From Streptomyces tirandamycinicus (GTDB lineage Bacteria > Actinomycetota > Actinomycetes > Streptomycetales > Streptomycetaceae), in NCBI RefSeq assembly GCF_003097515.1, contig NZ_CP029188.1:4909001-4973000 (forward strand): a stretch of DNA of 64,000 nucleotides, read 5' to 3'. Under the pieces are notes generated by a model, which saw only the letters and a program-made list of their open reading frames with translations, was not told the origin of the DNA and did no database searches. Made by a program: the position numbers and the translations under genes. This document shows positions 8,912 through 18,504 of the stretch, in pieces (the stretch's first letter is position 1; the number at the start of each line of letters is the position of its first letter).

Positions 8912-9660
8912 TGAACGTGCCGGAGGCCGCCGGCGAGCTGTCGACGACGCTTGCGGCCCGCGCCGATCCGGACTTCGCGGCGGGCATGCAGCGGTACTTC
9001 CCGTACGAGATCCGGGCGCTGGGCGTCGGCAACGCCGCCGTCGCCGGGATCGCCGCCGACTACTTCCGCGACCGGCGCGACGTCCCCGCGGCCACCCGGC
9101 TGCTGCTGGCCCAGGAGCTGCTGGCGCGCGCCAAGTACCACGAGGAGGTGCTGCTGGGCTTCGCGGTCCTGCACAAGGTCGCCAGGACGCAGCTGGGCGA
9201 CGAACTGCTGGACCACTGCGAGCACTGGCTGGGCACGTACGTGTCCAACTGGGCGCAGTGCGACGACCTGTGCCTGAAGCTGCTGTATCCGTTCTTCCTC
9301 GGGCATCCGGACCTGATCCCGCGGACCCGGCGCTGGGTCGAGTCCGACTCCCCGTGGGTCAGGCGCGCCGCGAACGTGGCCGTCGTGAAGTTCGTCCGGC
9401 GCACGGTGGGCCGGACGGTCTTCGAGCTGCCGCTGCCGCACGTCCTCGGCAACTGCGTCCGGCTGATGCACGACGACGACGTCTACGTGCAGAAGGGCTG
9501 CGGCTGGCTGCTCAAGGTCACCGCCGAGGTCCATCCCGACGAGGTGGCCGAGTTCCTGCGCACCTGGCACACCGAGATGCCCCGCGACACGTTCCGGTAC
9601 GCGGTGGAGAAGATGGACCCGCGGTTGCGGCGGTCCTTGATGGAACTGGGACAGGGGTGA
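8911..9660 (+). CDS. AlkD-like HEAT-repeat DNA glycosylase (candidate self-resistance)
   Basis: A 249-residue all-helical protein of the DNA alkylation repair (AlkD/AlkC) family. The residues that contact the lesion in AlkD appear conserved: W114 and D118 in NWAQCD, R151/R152 in SDSPWVRRAANVA and W199 in KGCGWLLK. AlkD-type glycosylases excise bulky N3/N7-alkylpurines without base flipping, and homologues (YtkR2 in yatakemycin) protect producers of DNA-alkylating antibiotics. Start ATG overlaps the previous TGA by one base. Its place inside the biosynthetic operon suggests that the product alkylates DNA. Family assignment and residues are seen directly; the resistance role is inferred. Confidence 0.85.
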   Translation: MNVPEAAGELSTTLAARADPDFAAGMQRYFPYEIRALGVGNAAVAGIAADYFRDRRDVPAATRLLLAQELLARAKYHEEVLLGFAVLHKVARTQLGDELLDHCEHWLGTYVSNWAQCDDLCLKLLYPFFLGHPDLIPRTRRWVESDSPWVRRAANVAVVKFVRRTVGRTVFELPLPHVLGNCVRLMHDDDVYVQKGCGWLLKVTAEVHPDEVAEFLRTWHTEMPRDTFRYAVEKMDPRLRRSLMELGQG

Positions 9661-9664
9661 CGCG

Positions 9665-10702
9665 ATGAGCGCGACCGGCCGCTACGTCCACCGGAGGGGT
9701 ATCCACTGCGAGTCGGCCTGCCAGTGCGCCGTTCTCGCGGCCGGCGGATACGAGGTCGAGGAGGAGATCGTGTTCGGGCTGGACGGAGGCTTCGGCTTCT
9801 CGTTCTTCCCGGCGAACGGCGACGCTCCGGACATAGCCGTCGGCAAGCAGACGATCATGCCGCTCCGGGCGTCGCGGCTGATGGGCGTCGAGGTCGCCAC
9901 CCACGCGCCGAAGTCCGGTGCGGGCCTGGCCAAGCTGCTCGAGTCGGCGCCGGCCGTCATGACCCGGGTGGACCTCGGGCTGCTTCCGTACTGGGGGCTG
10001 GACGGGCGCTCCTCCTTCGGCGGGTACTTCGTCAACGTGGTACGCCCGCTCGGATCCGACGCCTTCGAGGTGTCGGATCCGGCGTTCGACGAACCCGTGG
10101 CCGTGAGCGCCGCCGAACTGCAGGCGGCCCGCTCCAGCCGCAACTCGCCCCCGCTGAACCCGGACTGGCGGGTCTACGTCTTCGGCGCACCGCGCAGAAC
10201 GCCGCAGCTGGACCTCGTCGGCCCGGTCGCCGTCCGCAACCTGTGCCGCGAGATGCTCAGGCCGGGCAGCCGGCAGGCGGGCATCCCCGGGATGAAGCTG
10301 CTGGCCACGACGGCGGTGACATGGCCGCAGTCCAAGCGCGGCGAGGTCGAGGACGTGGACTCGGCCGGCCGTGCGGTGCGGACCGACGCCCTGGCGCGTC
10401 AACTGCTCCACCTGGGCCGTCAGATCGAGTCCTTCGGCACCGGCGGCGGGCTGTTCCGCCCGATGATCGGCCGCTTCCTGACGAGGATGGCCGACAGCAC
10501 CGGCGACGCACGCTACGCCGACGCGGCCGGGCGGTTCCTGGACAGCGGCCGGCTGTGGTCGAACCTGGGCTCCGCACTGCTGACAGCGGGCACCGCCACC
10601 GCGCGCGACGATCTCAAGACGCTCGTGGACGCCGTGGCGGACACGGCGCGGTCCGCGATGGACGTCGAGAAGCGGGCGCTCACCGCGCTCACCACTCTGT
10701 AG
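9665..10702 (+). CDS. BtrH-like acyltransferase homologue 1 (BtrH N-terminal + DUF4872)
   Basis: The 345-residue protein opens with GIHCESACQCAVLAAGGY, matching the BtrH_N block that carries a conserved HC(E/T)S segment near residues 15-19, followed by EEIVFGLDGGFGFSFFP. The C-terminal third (from about 195) resembles DUF4872, including the TGGGLFRPM segment shared with the paralogue at 12999. In butirosin synthesis BtrH transfers an acyl group from a carrier protein to an aminoglycoside amine. No carrier protein is visible in the window, so the donor here is unknown. It starts five bases after the glycosylase gene, in the same operon. Confidence 0.8.
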   Translation: MSATGRYVHRRGIHCESACQCAVLAAGGYEVEEEIVFGLDGGFGFSFFPANGDAPDIAVGKQTIMPLRASRLMGVEVATHAPKSGAGLAKLLESAPAVMTRVDLGLLPYWGLDGRSSFGGYFVNVVRPLGSDAFEVSDPAFDEPVAVSAAELQAARSSRNSPPLNPDWRVYVFGAPRRTPQLDLVGPVAVRNLCREMLRPGSRQAGIPGMKLLATTAVTWPQSKRGEVEDVDSAGRAVRTDALARQLLHLGRQIESFGTGGGLFRPMIGRFLTRMADSTGDARYADAAGRFLDSGRLWSNLGSALLTAGTATARDDLKTLVDAVADTARSAMDVEKRALTALTTL

Positions 10703-10717
10703 ACGCGAGGTGGAGGC

Positions 10718-11113
10718 ATGCCCACCGAGGACGAGTCCGTACTGCTCCAGGGGCCCGGACGCTGGAACGAGTACGCCCGGCGGCGCCGGGCACAGGGCCC
10801 CTTCCGGCCCGACCTGCGCAAGGCGGTGCTGCACGGTGCCGATCTGCAGGGCGCCGAGCTCGCCGACGCGGACTTCACCGGCGCCGTGCTGACCGAGTCG
10901 TATCTGATCAGCGCCGACCTGAGGGGCGCGAATCTCGCGGGCGCCGATCTGTGCGAGGCGTACCTCATCCTGGCCGAGCTGAACGGCTGCCGGCTCGTGG
11001 GCGCGAACCTGGAGGGCGCGGACCTCAGCGGTGCCGACCTGACCGGCGCGGTGCTGGACGCGAGCTTCCGGCGGTCGGCTGTGATCTCGGACTACCTCAC
11101 GATCTGGCCATAG
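10718..11113 (+). CDS. Pentapeptide-repeat protein
   Basis: A 131-residue protein with about 14 tandem A(D/N)LxG-type pentapeptides between residues 30 and 120 (for example HGADLQGAEL, LRGANLAGADL, LEGADLSGADL), which fold into a right-handed beta-helix. Such proteins can mimic DNA and shield gyrase, or act as scaffolds. Beside an AlkD-like glycosylase and an exporter, a protective role against a DNA-acting product is reasonable but unproven. A GAGGTGGAGG ribosome site precedes the ATG at 10718. The C-terminal tail SAVISDYLTIWP leaves the repeat. Confidence 0.85.
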   Translation: MPTEDESVLLQGPGRWNEYARRRRAQGPFRPDLRKAVLHGADLQGAELADADFTGAVLTESYLISADLRGANLAGADLCEAYLILAELNGCRLVGANLEGADLSGADLTGAVLDASFRRSAVISDYLTIWP

Positions 11114-11128
11114 CGAAAGGAACTCCTC

Positions 11129-12907
11129 GTGATCGTTCTGGGCTACAACGGATTCGGCAGGTCCGCGGAGATATTCGGGCGCCTCTACCGCGCCACGGGA
11201 ATCGACCGTCACCTGCTGTACGGCCATGACTCGTCCGCCGCCCTGGTCGTCGACGGGAAGCTGGTCGCCGCGGTCGAGGAGGAACGGCTCAACCGGGAGA
11301 AGAAGACGTCGCGCTTCCCGGTCAACGCGATGCGCTGGTGCCTGGAATCGGCCGGGATGTCCTTCGACGACGTCGACACCTTCGCCTTCTCCTGGCAGTT
11401 CTCCCAGGACGTGGTGAACAGGATGATCACCGAGATCACCGAGGACCCCGCGGCGACCGTCGAGCAGAAGTTCGCCCGCCTGGAGCGCCTGGCGCAGACC
11501 CATGAGGCGATGTTCGCCCAGTCCGCGACCGCAGCCGACTTCCTCGAGCACACGGGCCACCGGCTGAGTCCCGGGAAGCTGGTCCGGGTCCCGCACCACA
11601 TCGCACACCTGATGACCGGATACCACCTGTCGGGCGGCCGGGACGCGGCCTTCCTGGTCAGCGACGGCCGGGCCGAGTGGTTGTCGTCGATCATGGGGGA
11701 GGTGCGCGACGGCGAGGTCAAGATCTTCGACGACATGACCATCGACTCGCGGCACTCGCTGGCGATGCTGTTCTCCGTGGTGACGCGGTACCTCGGATTC
11801 GTCCCGAACAACGACGAGTACAAGGTGATGGGGCTGGCCGGCTACGGCACACCGCCCGAGCCGAACCCGTTCCTCGCACACGTGGTCGAGATGTGCCCCG
11901 ACGGCACCTACCGGATTCCCTACCCGGGGAACGCCGTTCCCGCGTACTACGAACTCTTCGATCGCATCTTCGGCGGAGACGCGAAATGCCGGGAGGACTT
12001 CGACTACCGGGTACGCGTCGCCTGCGCGGCCCAGCACATGCTCGAGACGGTGACCGCGGGCCAGTTCCGTACGCTCGAGACCAGAAGCGATCTGCCCCGC
12101 GTGATCTTCGAGGGCGGACTCGCCCTGAACTGCGTCAACAACAGCAAGCTGCTGGAGCGTTCACGCTTCTCCGAGATGGACGTCAGCTTCGGCGCCAGCG
12201 ACGTCGGCGTGGCCATCGGGGCGGCTCTCTTCGCCGGCCGGCAGGCCGGCACACCGCCCCGGGCCGGCGCGTCACCGTACCTCGGCCCCCGCTACGACGC
12301 CCGGGAGATCCAGGCGGCCCTCCGGCAGTACGCCGACCGGGTCGTCTGGCGCGAACTGGACCCCGCGGACGTGCCGCGGGAGGCCGCGACCCTGATGCGG
12401 GAGCGGTGCGTCATCGGGTGGTTCCAGGGACGTATGGAGTACGGGCCGCGGGCCCTCGGCAACCGCAGTATCCTGGCCAACCCGAAGTTCCCCGACATCA
12501 AGGACATCATCAACGAACGCATCAAGCACCGGGAGCAGTTCCGTCCCTTCGCCCCCGTGGTCCTCGAGCACCTCGCGCCCGACGTCTTCGAACTCGGCAA
12601 GAAGAAGTCCTCGCCCTATATGACCTTCGTGGTCCCGGTGCGGCCCGAGTACCGGGAATCGATCCAGGGCGCCTGCCACGTCGACGGCACCTCGCGGATC
12701 CAGACGGTCACCGAGCAGAGCAATCCCCTGCTCGCCGAGCTGCTCCGCCAGTTCACCGAGCTGACCGGCATTCCCTGTCTGATCAACACCTCGTTCAACG
12801 TCGCCGGTGAACCCATCGTCTGCTCGCCCGCGGATGCTCTGTCCTGCTACCTCAAGACGGAGATGGACCACCTGTTCCTCGGCAACTTCCTGGTGTCGCG
12901 AATATGA
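11129..12907 (+). CDS. NodU/TobZ-family carbamoyltransferase
   Basis: The 592-residue protein has the two-domain carbamoyltransferase layout. The N-terminal Kae1-like ATPase fold contains GHDSSAALVVDG (about 32-43) with VEEERLNREK just after it, and the C-terminal YrdC-like domain contains GRMEYGPRALGNRSILA (about 432-448) and KHREQFRPFAP. These enzymes use carbamoyl phosphate and ATP to make carbamoyl-AMP and transfer the carbamoyl group to a hydroxyl or amine. It should decorate the cluster product (CC-1065 bears such a group). An AAAGGA ribosome site lies before the GTG start. No large truncation. Confidence 0.9.
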   Translation: MIVLGYNGFGRSAEIFGRLYRATGIDRHLLYGHDSSAALVVDGKLVAAVEEERLNREKKTSRFPVNAMRWCLESAGMSFDDVDTFAFSWQFSQDVVNRMITEITEDPAATVEQKFARLERLAQTHEAMFAQSATAADFLEHTGHRLSPGKLVRVPHHIAHLMTGYHLSGGRDAAFLVSDGRAEWLSSIMGEVRDGEVKIFDDMTIDSRHSLAMLFSVVTRYLGFVPNNDEYKVMGLAGYGTPPEPNPFLAHVVEMCPDGTYRIPYPGNAVPAYYELFDRIFGGDAKCREDFDYRVRVACAAQHMLETVTAGQFRTLETRSDLPRVIFEGGLALNCVNNSKLLERSRFSEMDVSFGASDVGVAIGAALFAGRQAGTPPRAGASPYLGPRYDAREIQAALRQYADRVVWRELDPADVPREAATLMRERCVIGWFQGRMEYGPRALGNRSILANPKFPDIKDIINERIKHREQFRPFAPVVLEHLAPDVFELGKKKSSPYMTFVVPVRPEYRESIQGACHVDGTSRIQTVTEQSNPLLAELLRQFTELTGIPCLINTSFNVAGEPIVCSPADALSCYLKTEMDHLFLGNFLVSRI

Positions 12908-12942
12908 GCGAGTGGACACCTTCCTGATCTTGGGCGCCGGCA

Positions 12943-12960
12943 AACCCGGTTCAGCGGGTT
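12943..12960 (+). promoter_or_regulatory. Small inverted repeat in the gap before the second BtrH-like gene
   Basis: AACCCG and CGGGTT form a 6-bp hairpin around GTTCAG in the 91-base gap. It may be a weak attenuator or part of a separate promoter; a TACGCT sequence follows at 12965. This is the longest gap inside the gene set, so a separate expression level for the TTA-containing gene is possible. Confidence 0.3.
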
Positions 12961-12998
12961 GCGCTACGCTCTACGCGAAGGAAGGGAGACGTGAGTTC

Positions 12999-13985
12999 AT
13001 GTCGCTATTAAAGGCAGATCCGTACGTGGGTAATCACTGCGAATCGACCACCCTCGTGAATCTTTTGCAGCAGCGAGAGATCGGCTTGTCGGAGTCGTTT
13101 GTCTTTGGCCTCGCCGGTGGCCTGTCGTTCATCTACTGGCGGACGAAGCAGATGCCGACGCCGTTCCTCGGAGGCCGCATCAAGCCCGACACGCTGTCGG
13201 AGAATCTCGCCAAGGCGCTGAACTTGCGGCTGTCCGTGCACGAGACGTCCTCGGCGAAGCGGGCGAGGGAACACCTGCTGGCCGAGCTTGATTCCGGAAC
13301 CGTCGTCGGTCTCAAGCTCGACCGCTACTTCCTCGACTACTCCACCGACGACTTCCGGTTCGCGGCCCACTATGTCGCCTGCGTCGGGTACGACGACGAC
13401 CGTTTCGCCCTGGTGGAGACTCAGCCGCTCGGCCTGCAATGGGCCTCCGGTGAATCCCTCGCGACCGCGCGGAACGCCGGTGGCCCGATGAGTTCGCGTA
13501 ACCGCGCCTTCACCCTCGATCTACCGAAGGGCGGTATTCCCGATCTGGGGGAAGCCGCCCGCAAAGGCATCAGGTCGGCGGCGGAGAATTTTCTGAATCC
13601 GCCGATCTCCAACTTCGGTTACAAGGGCATGCACAAGGTCGCCGACCTGATGCCGCAGTGGCTCGACGACCTGGAGTCGCCCGCGGACAGCCTTTCCGAG
13701 ATCTGCACGATCATGGAGGACGCGGGCACCGGCGGGGGCCTGTTCCGCACGATGTGGGCGGAGTTCCTGGCGGAGACCGCCGATGTCACCGGTACCGGCG
13801 AATTCAAAGAGGTCTCGGACATGTACCGGCAGGTGTCGAAGACGTGGACCGAGGTGGCCGGACTCGTGCAGGAGGCGGGCGCCGTGTCGTCGCCGGAACC
13901 CCTCCGCGACGCGTCCGCGTTGGTGCACGAGGCCGCCGGGGAGGAGCAGCGCCTGATGCAGCGTCTGCTGGAGCTGTCGGACTGA
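12999..13985 (+). CDS. BtrH-like acyltransferase homologue 2, with TTA codon near start
   Basis: A 328-residue paralogue of the protein at 9665: NHCESTTLVNLL (about 10-21), ESFVFGLAGGLSFIY and the DUF4872-like AGTGGGLFRTMW segment. ATG at 12999 is chosen because GAAGGGAG lies about eleven bases upstream and the HCES block falls at the usual distance. Codon 4 is TTA (13008-13010), the codon read by bldA tRNA, so translation is probably developmentally limited. The first 200 bases use more AT-ending codons than neighbours, hinting at separate acquisition. It follows a 91-base gap, unlike the tightly packed genes before it. Acyl donor and acceptor are unknown. Confidence 0.82.
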   Translation: MSLLKADPYVGNHCESTTLVNLLQQREIGLSESFVFGLAGGLSFIYWRTKQMPTPFLGGRIKPDTLSENLAKALNLRLSVHETSSAKRAREHLLAELDSGTVVGLKLDRYFLDYSTDDFRFAAHYVACVGYDDDRFALVETQPLGLQWASGESLATARNAGGPMSSRNRAFTLDLPKGGIPDLGEAARKGIRSAAENFLNPPISNFGYKGMHKVADLMPQWLDDLESPADSLSEICTIMEDAGTGGGLFRTMWAEFLAETADVTGTGEFKEVSDMYRQVSKTWTEVAGLVQEAGAVSSPEPLRDASALVHEAAGEEQRLMQRLLELSD

Positions 13986-14036
13986 CCGGTCCTCGGGCTC
14001 GCGCTGCCGGCCGGAGCCGCGGTTCCGGACCGGGTC
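13984..14036. terminator. Possible bidirectional terminator between converging genes
   Basis: GACCGGTCC at 13984-13992 and GGACCGGGTC at 14027-14036 can pair with one bulge across the short space separating the last biosynthetic gene from the converging PucR-type gene. It marks the right end of the accessory gene set. Confidence 0.4.
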
Positions 14037-15408
14037 ACAGCCGGGCGGCCTTCAGCGCCATGTGCAGCAGCAGCCGGTCCTCGCCCTCGTCCAGATCCAG
14101 CCCGGTGAGCCGCTCCACCCGGGACAGCCGGTAGTAGAGGGTCTGGCGGTGGATGCCCAGGGCGGCGGCCGCACGGCCCGCCTGACCCGCACAGTCCAGG
14201 AACACCTCTGCGGTCCGGGCGAGTTCGGCGTGCGCCGGCGCGAGCAGGGCCGCGGTCACGGGGTCCGGGGAGAGCCCGGACGGCAGGGCGGTCAGCAGCC
14301 GGTACGGGCCGATCGAGGCCCATGCGGCGACCGGGCCGTGCCGGGGCTCGGCGAGGGCGGCCCGCGCGGCCGAGGCGGCCTCCCGCCAGGAGGCGTCGAG
14401 GCCCACCGTGCCCCGGCGGGGGAGGGCGACGCCCGCGGCACGGGTTCCGGTACCGGCGCGGGTCCCGGTGGCCTCCACGAGCCGGCCGGCCGCGCCGACA
14501 GCGGGTGCGAGCACGTCGGCGGCGCGCAGGCGCACCAGCACGGCGAGGGCGTGCCCGTCCGCACCGCCGTCGCCGGCCGGGCCCAAGGCGGTACGAGGGT
14601 CCTCGTCCGGACCCCGCCCGCCGCGTGCGCCCTGCCCGGTCCGTCCCGACCCGGCCGTACCGTCCCTGCCGTCCCTGCCGGGGACGCCTGGGCCGCCGGG
14701 GCCGGCCGGAGGAGCGCCGGTGACCGCGCCGGGCCCGGGCGCCGCGGCCGGGCGCTGCTCGACCGGACCCCGCGGCCGGGGCCAGGGCACCGTGCACAGG
14801 GCCGACGCGCCCGCGACGGCGCGGGCGGACGGGGCCTCGTCCAAGGAGGACCAGGGGGCCACGCACACCACGGTGTGGAGCCCGTCCGCGGCCGGCCCGA
14901 GCGCCGTGCGGAGGGCCGCGAGGGCCATGTCGTACTGCCAGCCGCGCTCGGCGGTGAGCACGGCGCGGAACTCCCGCGACAGATCCGCCCCGGCCCGTTC
15001 CTCGTCGGCGAGCAGGGCCCCGATCCGGTCGGTCACGTCCATGGCCGACGCCAGCTGCGCGGCCGTCGGCCCGGGCCGGGAGTCGAGCAGCCACACATAG
15101 CCGAGGACGATCCCGCGATGGCGGACGGGCAGGCAGATCCGGCCGCGGAGGACGCCTGCCTCGGGGGCCGCGGGGATCCGTACCGGGCCGGCCGCCCGGG
15201 TGATGCCGAAGCCCTCGAACCAGGACCGCACCTCGGCGGTGGACTTCCTGGTGAGGATCGAACGGGTGCGGACGGGGTCCATGGTGCTGTCGTCGTCGCT
15301 GTCGTGCGCGCCGAAGGCGATCAGTTCGAAGTCCCGGTTCTCCAGCGTCGCCGGGACGCCCAGCAGCCCCGATATCTCGTCCACCAGTTCCTGGTAATCG
15401 CCCTTCAC
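14035..15408 (-). CDS. PucR/CdaR-type transcriptional regulator of proline catabolism
   Basis: About 457 residues. The C-terminal 60 residues form the PucR-type helix-turn-helix (AAALGIHRQTLYYRLSRVERLTG, quoted in part: GIHRQTLYYRL), and the N-terminal half resembles a GAF-like sensory domain. A Gly/Pro/Arg-rich low-complexity linker lies in the middle. GTG at 15408 is preferred because GGGAG sits nine bases upstream; a TTG at 15447 would place the N-terminus inside a palindromic operator. It is divergent from proline dehydrogenase and the semialdehyde dehydrogenase, so it is very likely their proline-responsive activator. Confidence 0.85.
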   Translation of the reverse strand: MKGDYQELVDEISGLLGVPATLENRDFELIAFGAHDSDDDSTMDPVRTRSILTRKSTAEVRSWFEGFGITRAAGPVRIPAAPEAGVLRGRICLPVRHRGIVLGYVWLLDSRPGPTAAQLASAMDVTDRIGALLADEERAGADLSREFRAVLTAERGWQYDMALAALRTALGPAADGLHTVVCVAPWSSLDEAPSARAVAGASALCTVPWPRPRGPVEQRPAAAPGPGAVTGAPPAGPGGPGVPGRDGRDGTAGSGRTGQGARGGRGPDEDPRTALGPAGDGGADGHALAVLVRLRAADVLAPAVGAAGRLVEATGTRAGTGTRAAGVALPRRGTVGLDASWREAASAARAALAEPRHGPVAAWASIGPYRLLTALPSGLSPDPVTAALLAPAHAELARTAEVFLDCAGQAGRAAAALGIHRQTLYYRLSRVERLTGLDLDEGEDRLLLHMALKAARL

Positions 15409-15431
15409 CCCAGCATTCTCCCATCGGGAGA

Positions 15432-15463
15432 GCACCTCTTCAGACAAATGTCTGAAGAGGTGC
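15432..15463. promoter_or_regulatory. Perfect 32-bp palindrome, putative PucR operator
   Basis: The arms GCACCTCTTCAGACA (15432-15446) and TGTCTGAAGAGGTGC (15449-15463) are perfect inverted repeats separated by AA. The site lies between the divergent regulator and proline dehydrogenase genes, just upstream of the preferred regulator start. It is the obvious candidate for binding by the PucR-type protein, controlling both directions. Confidence 0.75.
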
Positions 15464-15591
15464 GGCTGGATGCGTGACAGCTGTCGATGGCCCGGCGCCG
15501 GAGCGATATTTAGGTTTCACGGTGGTTATCCGTGCCGTACACCGAGCGGCCGGTTTCCGGCCCCCGCTACCCGTGTTCCGTGGAGGTGCCC

Positions 15592-16518
15592 GTGCTGGGT
15601 CCCCTGATCCTCGCCGCGTCGCGCAGCGACCGGATGCGCCGTCTCGTCTCGGCCGCGCCGATGACGAAGCCGGTCGTCGACCGCTTCATCCCGGGGGAGA
15701 CGGTCGACCAGGTCATCCCGATCGTGGCCGGGCTCACCGGCAGGGGCCTGGAGGTCACCCTGGACGTGGTGGGCGAGGACATCACCACCCGTGAGCAGGC
15801 CACCGCGGCACGCGACGCCTATCTGCGGCTGATCGAGCAGCTCGCCCCCCTGGGCCTGGGCACCCGGGCCGAGCTGTCGGTCAAGCTGTCGATGTTCGGC
15901 CAGTCCCTGCAGGGCGGCCACGAGCTGGCGCTCGCGAACGTCCGCCCGGTCGTCGAGGCCGCCGCCGCGATCGGCACCACGGTCACCCTGGACGCGGAGG
16001 ACCACACCACCCTGGACTCGATGTTCGCCGTCCACGAGGAGCTGCGGAGGGACTTCCCGCAGACCGGGTGCGTGATCCAGTCCTATCTGTTCCGCACCGA
16101 GGAGGACGCCCGCCGGCTGGCCGCCGACGGCAGCCGCGTCCGTCTGGTGAAGGGCGCCTACAAGGAGCCGGCCTCCGTCGCCCACCAGGACAAGGCCGAG
16201 ATCGACAAGGCGTACGTCCGGATCCTCAGGACCCTGATGGAGGGCGAGGGCTACCCGATGATCGGGTCCCACGACCCGCGGCTGATCTCCGTCGGCCAGG
16301 AGCTCGCGCGCCGCGCCGGGCGCAAACTGGATGAGTACGAGTTCCAGATGCTGTACGGGATCCGGAGCGAGGAGCACCTGCGGCTGGCGGCCGAGGGCCA
16401 CCGGATGCGGGTGTACACCGCGTACGGGACCGACTGGTACGGCTACTTCATGCGCCGACTCGCCGAGAAGCCGGCCAACCTGCTGTTCTTCGTCCGCTCG
16501 ATGATCACCAAGAACTGA
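15592..16518 (+). CDS. Proline dehydrogenase (monofunctional)
   Basis: GTG at 15592 is chosen because TGGAGG ends five bases upstream, giving 308 residues, the usual size of monofunctional bacterial ProDH. The (beta/alpha)8 barrel motifs include LVKGAYKEP near 190 (flavin and substrate contact) and a C-terminal region around YGIRSEEHLRLA with VYTAYGTDWYGYFMRRL, which carries the proline-binding Arg pair. The enzyme oxidises L-proline to pyrroline-5-carboxylate using FAD. The next gene encodes the second step, and the divergent PucR-type gene should control it. Confidence 0.93.
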   Translation: MLGPLILAASRSDRMRRLVSAAPMTKPVVDRFIPGETVDQVIPIVAGLTGRGLEVTLDVVGEDITTREQATAARDAYLRLIEQLAPLGLGTRAELSVKLSMFGQSLQGGHELALANVRPVVEAAAAIGTTVTLDAEDHTTLDSMFAVHEELRRDFPQTGCVIQSYLFRTEEDARRLAADGSRVRLVKGAYKEPASVAHQDKAEIDKAYVRILRTLMEGEGYPMIGSHDPRLISVGQELARRAGRKLDEYEFQMLYGIRSEEHLRLAAEGHRMRVYTAYGTDWYGYFMRRLAEKPANLLFFVRSMITKN

Positions 16519-16826
16519 TGGGGGAGGGATCGGCGACGGCCACCACCCGGAGCCCTGCCGGACGCCGGCATCCGCCGCCGCTCCGGCCGGCCGGGCCGGA
16601 CCCGGTTCCGCGCCCGGTGCACCGGAAGGCACTCCGGGAAGCCCCCGGAAGGCACACCGGGAGACACCGAAGCCGTGACTCCGCCCCGAATGTCCCGTCA
16701 CACACCCGCCGCGGCGGGCACGTGACGGTCAGGCCCTGACCGCGACGCAACCGACACCTGCCACCGCTTCAGCTCCGCCGGCTGGAGTCAGCCATTCACT
16801 TGGATATTCACTCGGAAGAGGTAGCC
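16519..16826. other. Intergenic region between the proline genes
   Basis: 308 bases without a convincing gene. It contains a GC hairpin CCCGCCGCGGCGGG near 16706-16719, flanked by CGTCAC and GTGACG, which could slow transcription or bind a regulator between the two proline genes. The ribosome site GGAAGAGG lies just before the next ATG. Confidence 0.5.
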
Positions 16827-18458
<1,632 letters not shown>

Positions 18459-18504
18459 CGGCCCGCTCCCGTGAGCACCGCCCCCCGCCGGTTCCCCGGG
18501 GACC

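Noticed and set aside
8911..9660. Generic HEAT-repeat scaffold unrelated to DNA repair
   Set aside because: The positions of W114, D118, R151/R152 and W199 match the lesion-recognition residues of AlkD, so the specific family is preferred, though activity is not shown.
9682..10143. Minus-strand frame opposite the first BtrH-like gene
   Set aside because: No support beyond openness; the plus-strand protein has family motifs throughout.
1..13985. RiPP pathway based on two radical SAM enzymes
   Set aside because: No precursor peptide, RRE protein or peptidase seen in the visible part; one radical SAM is HemN-like and the other B12-type, which fit small-molecule chemistry. A precursor to the left of the window is still possible.
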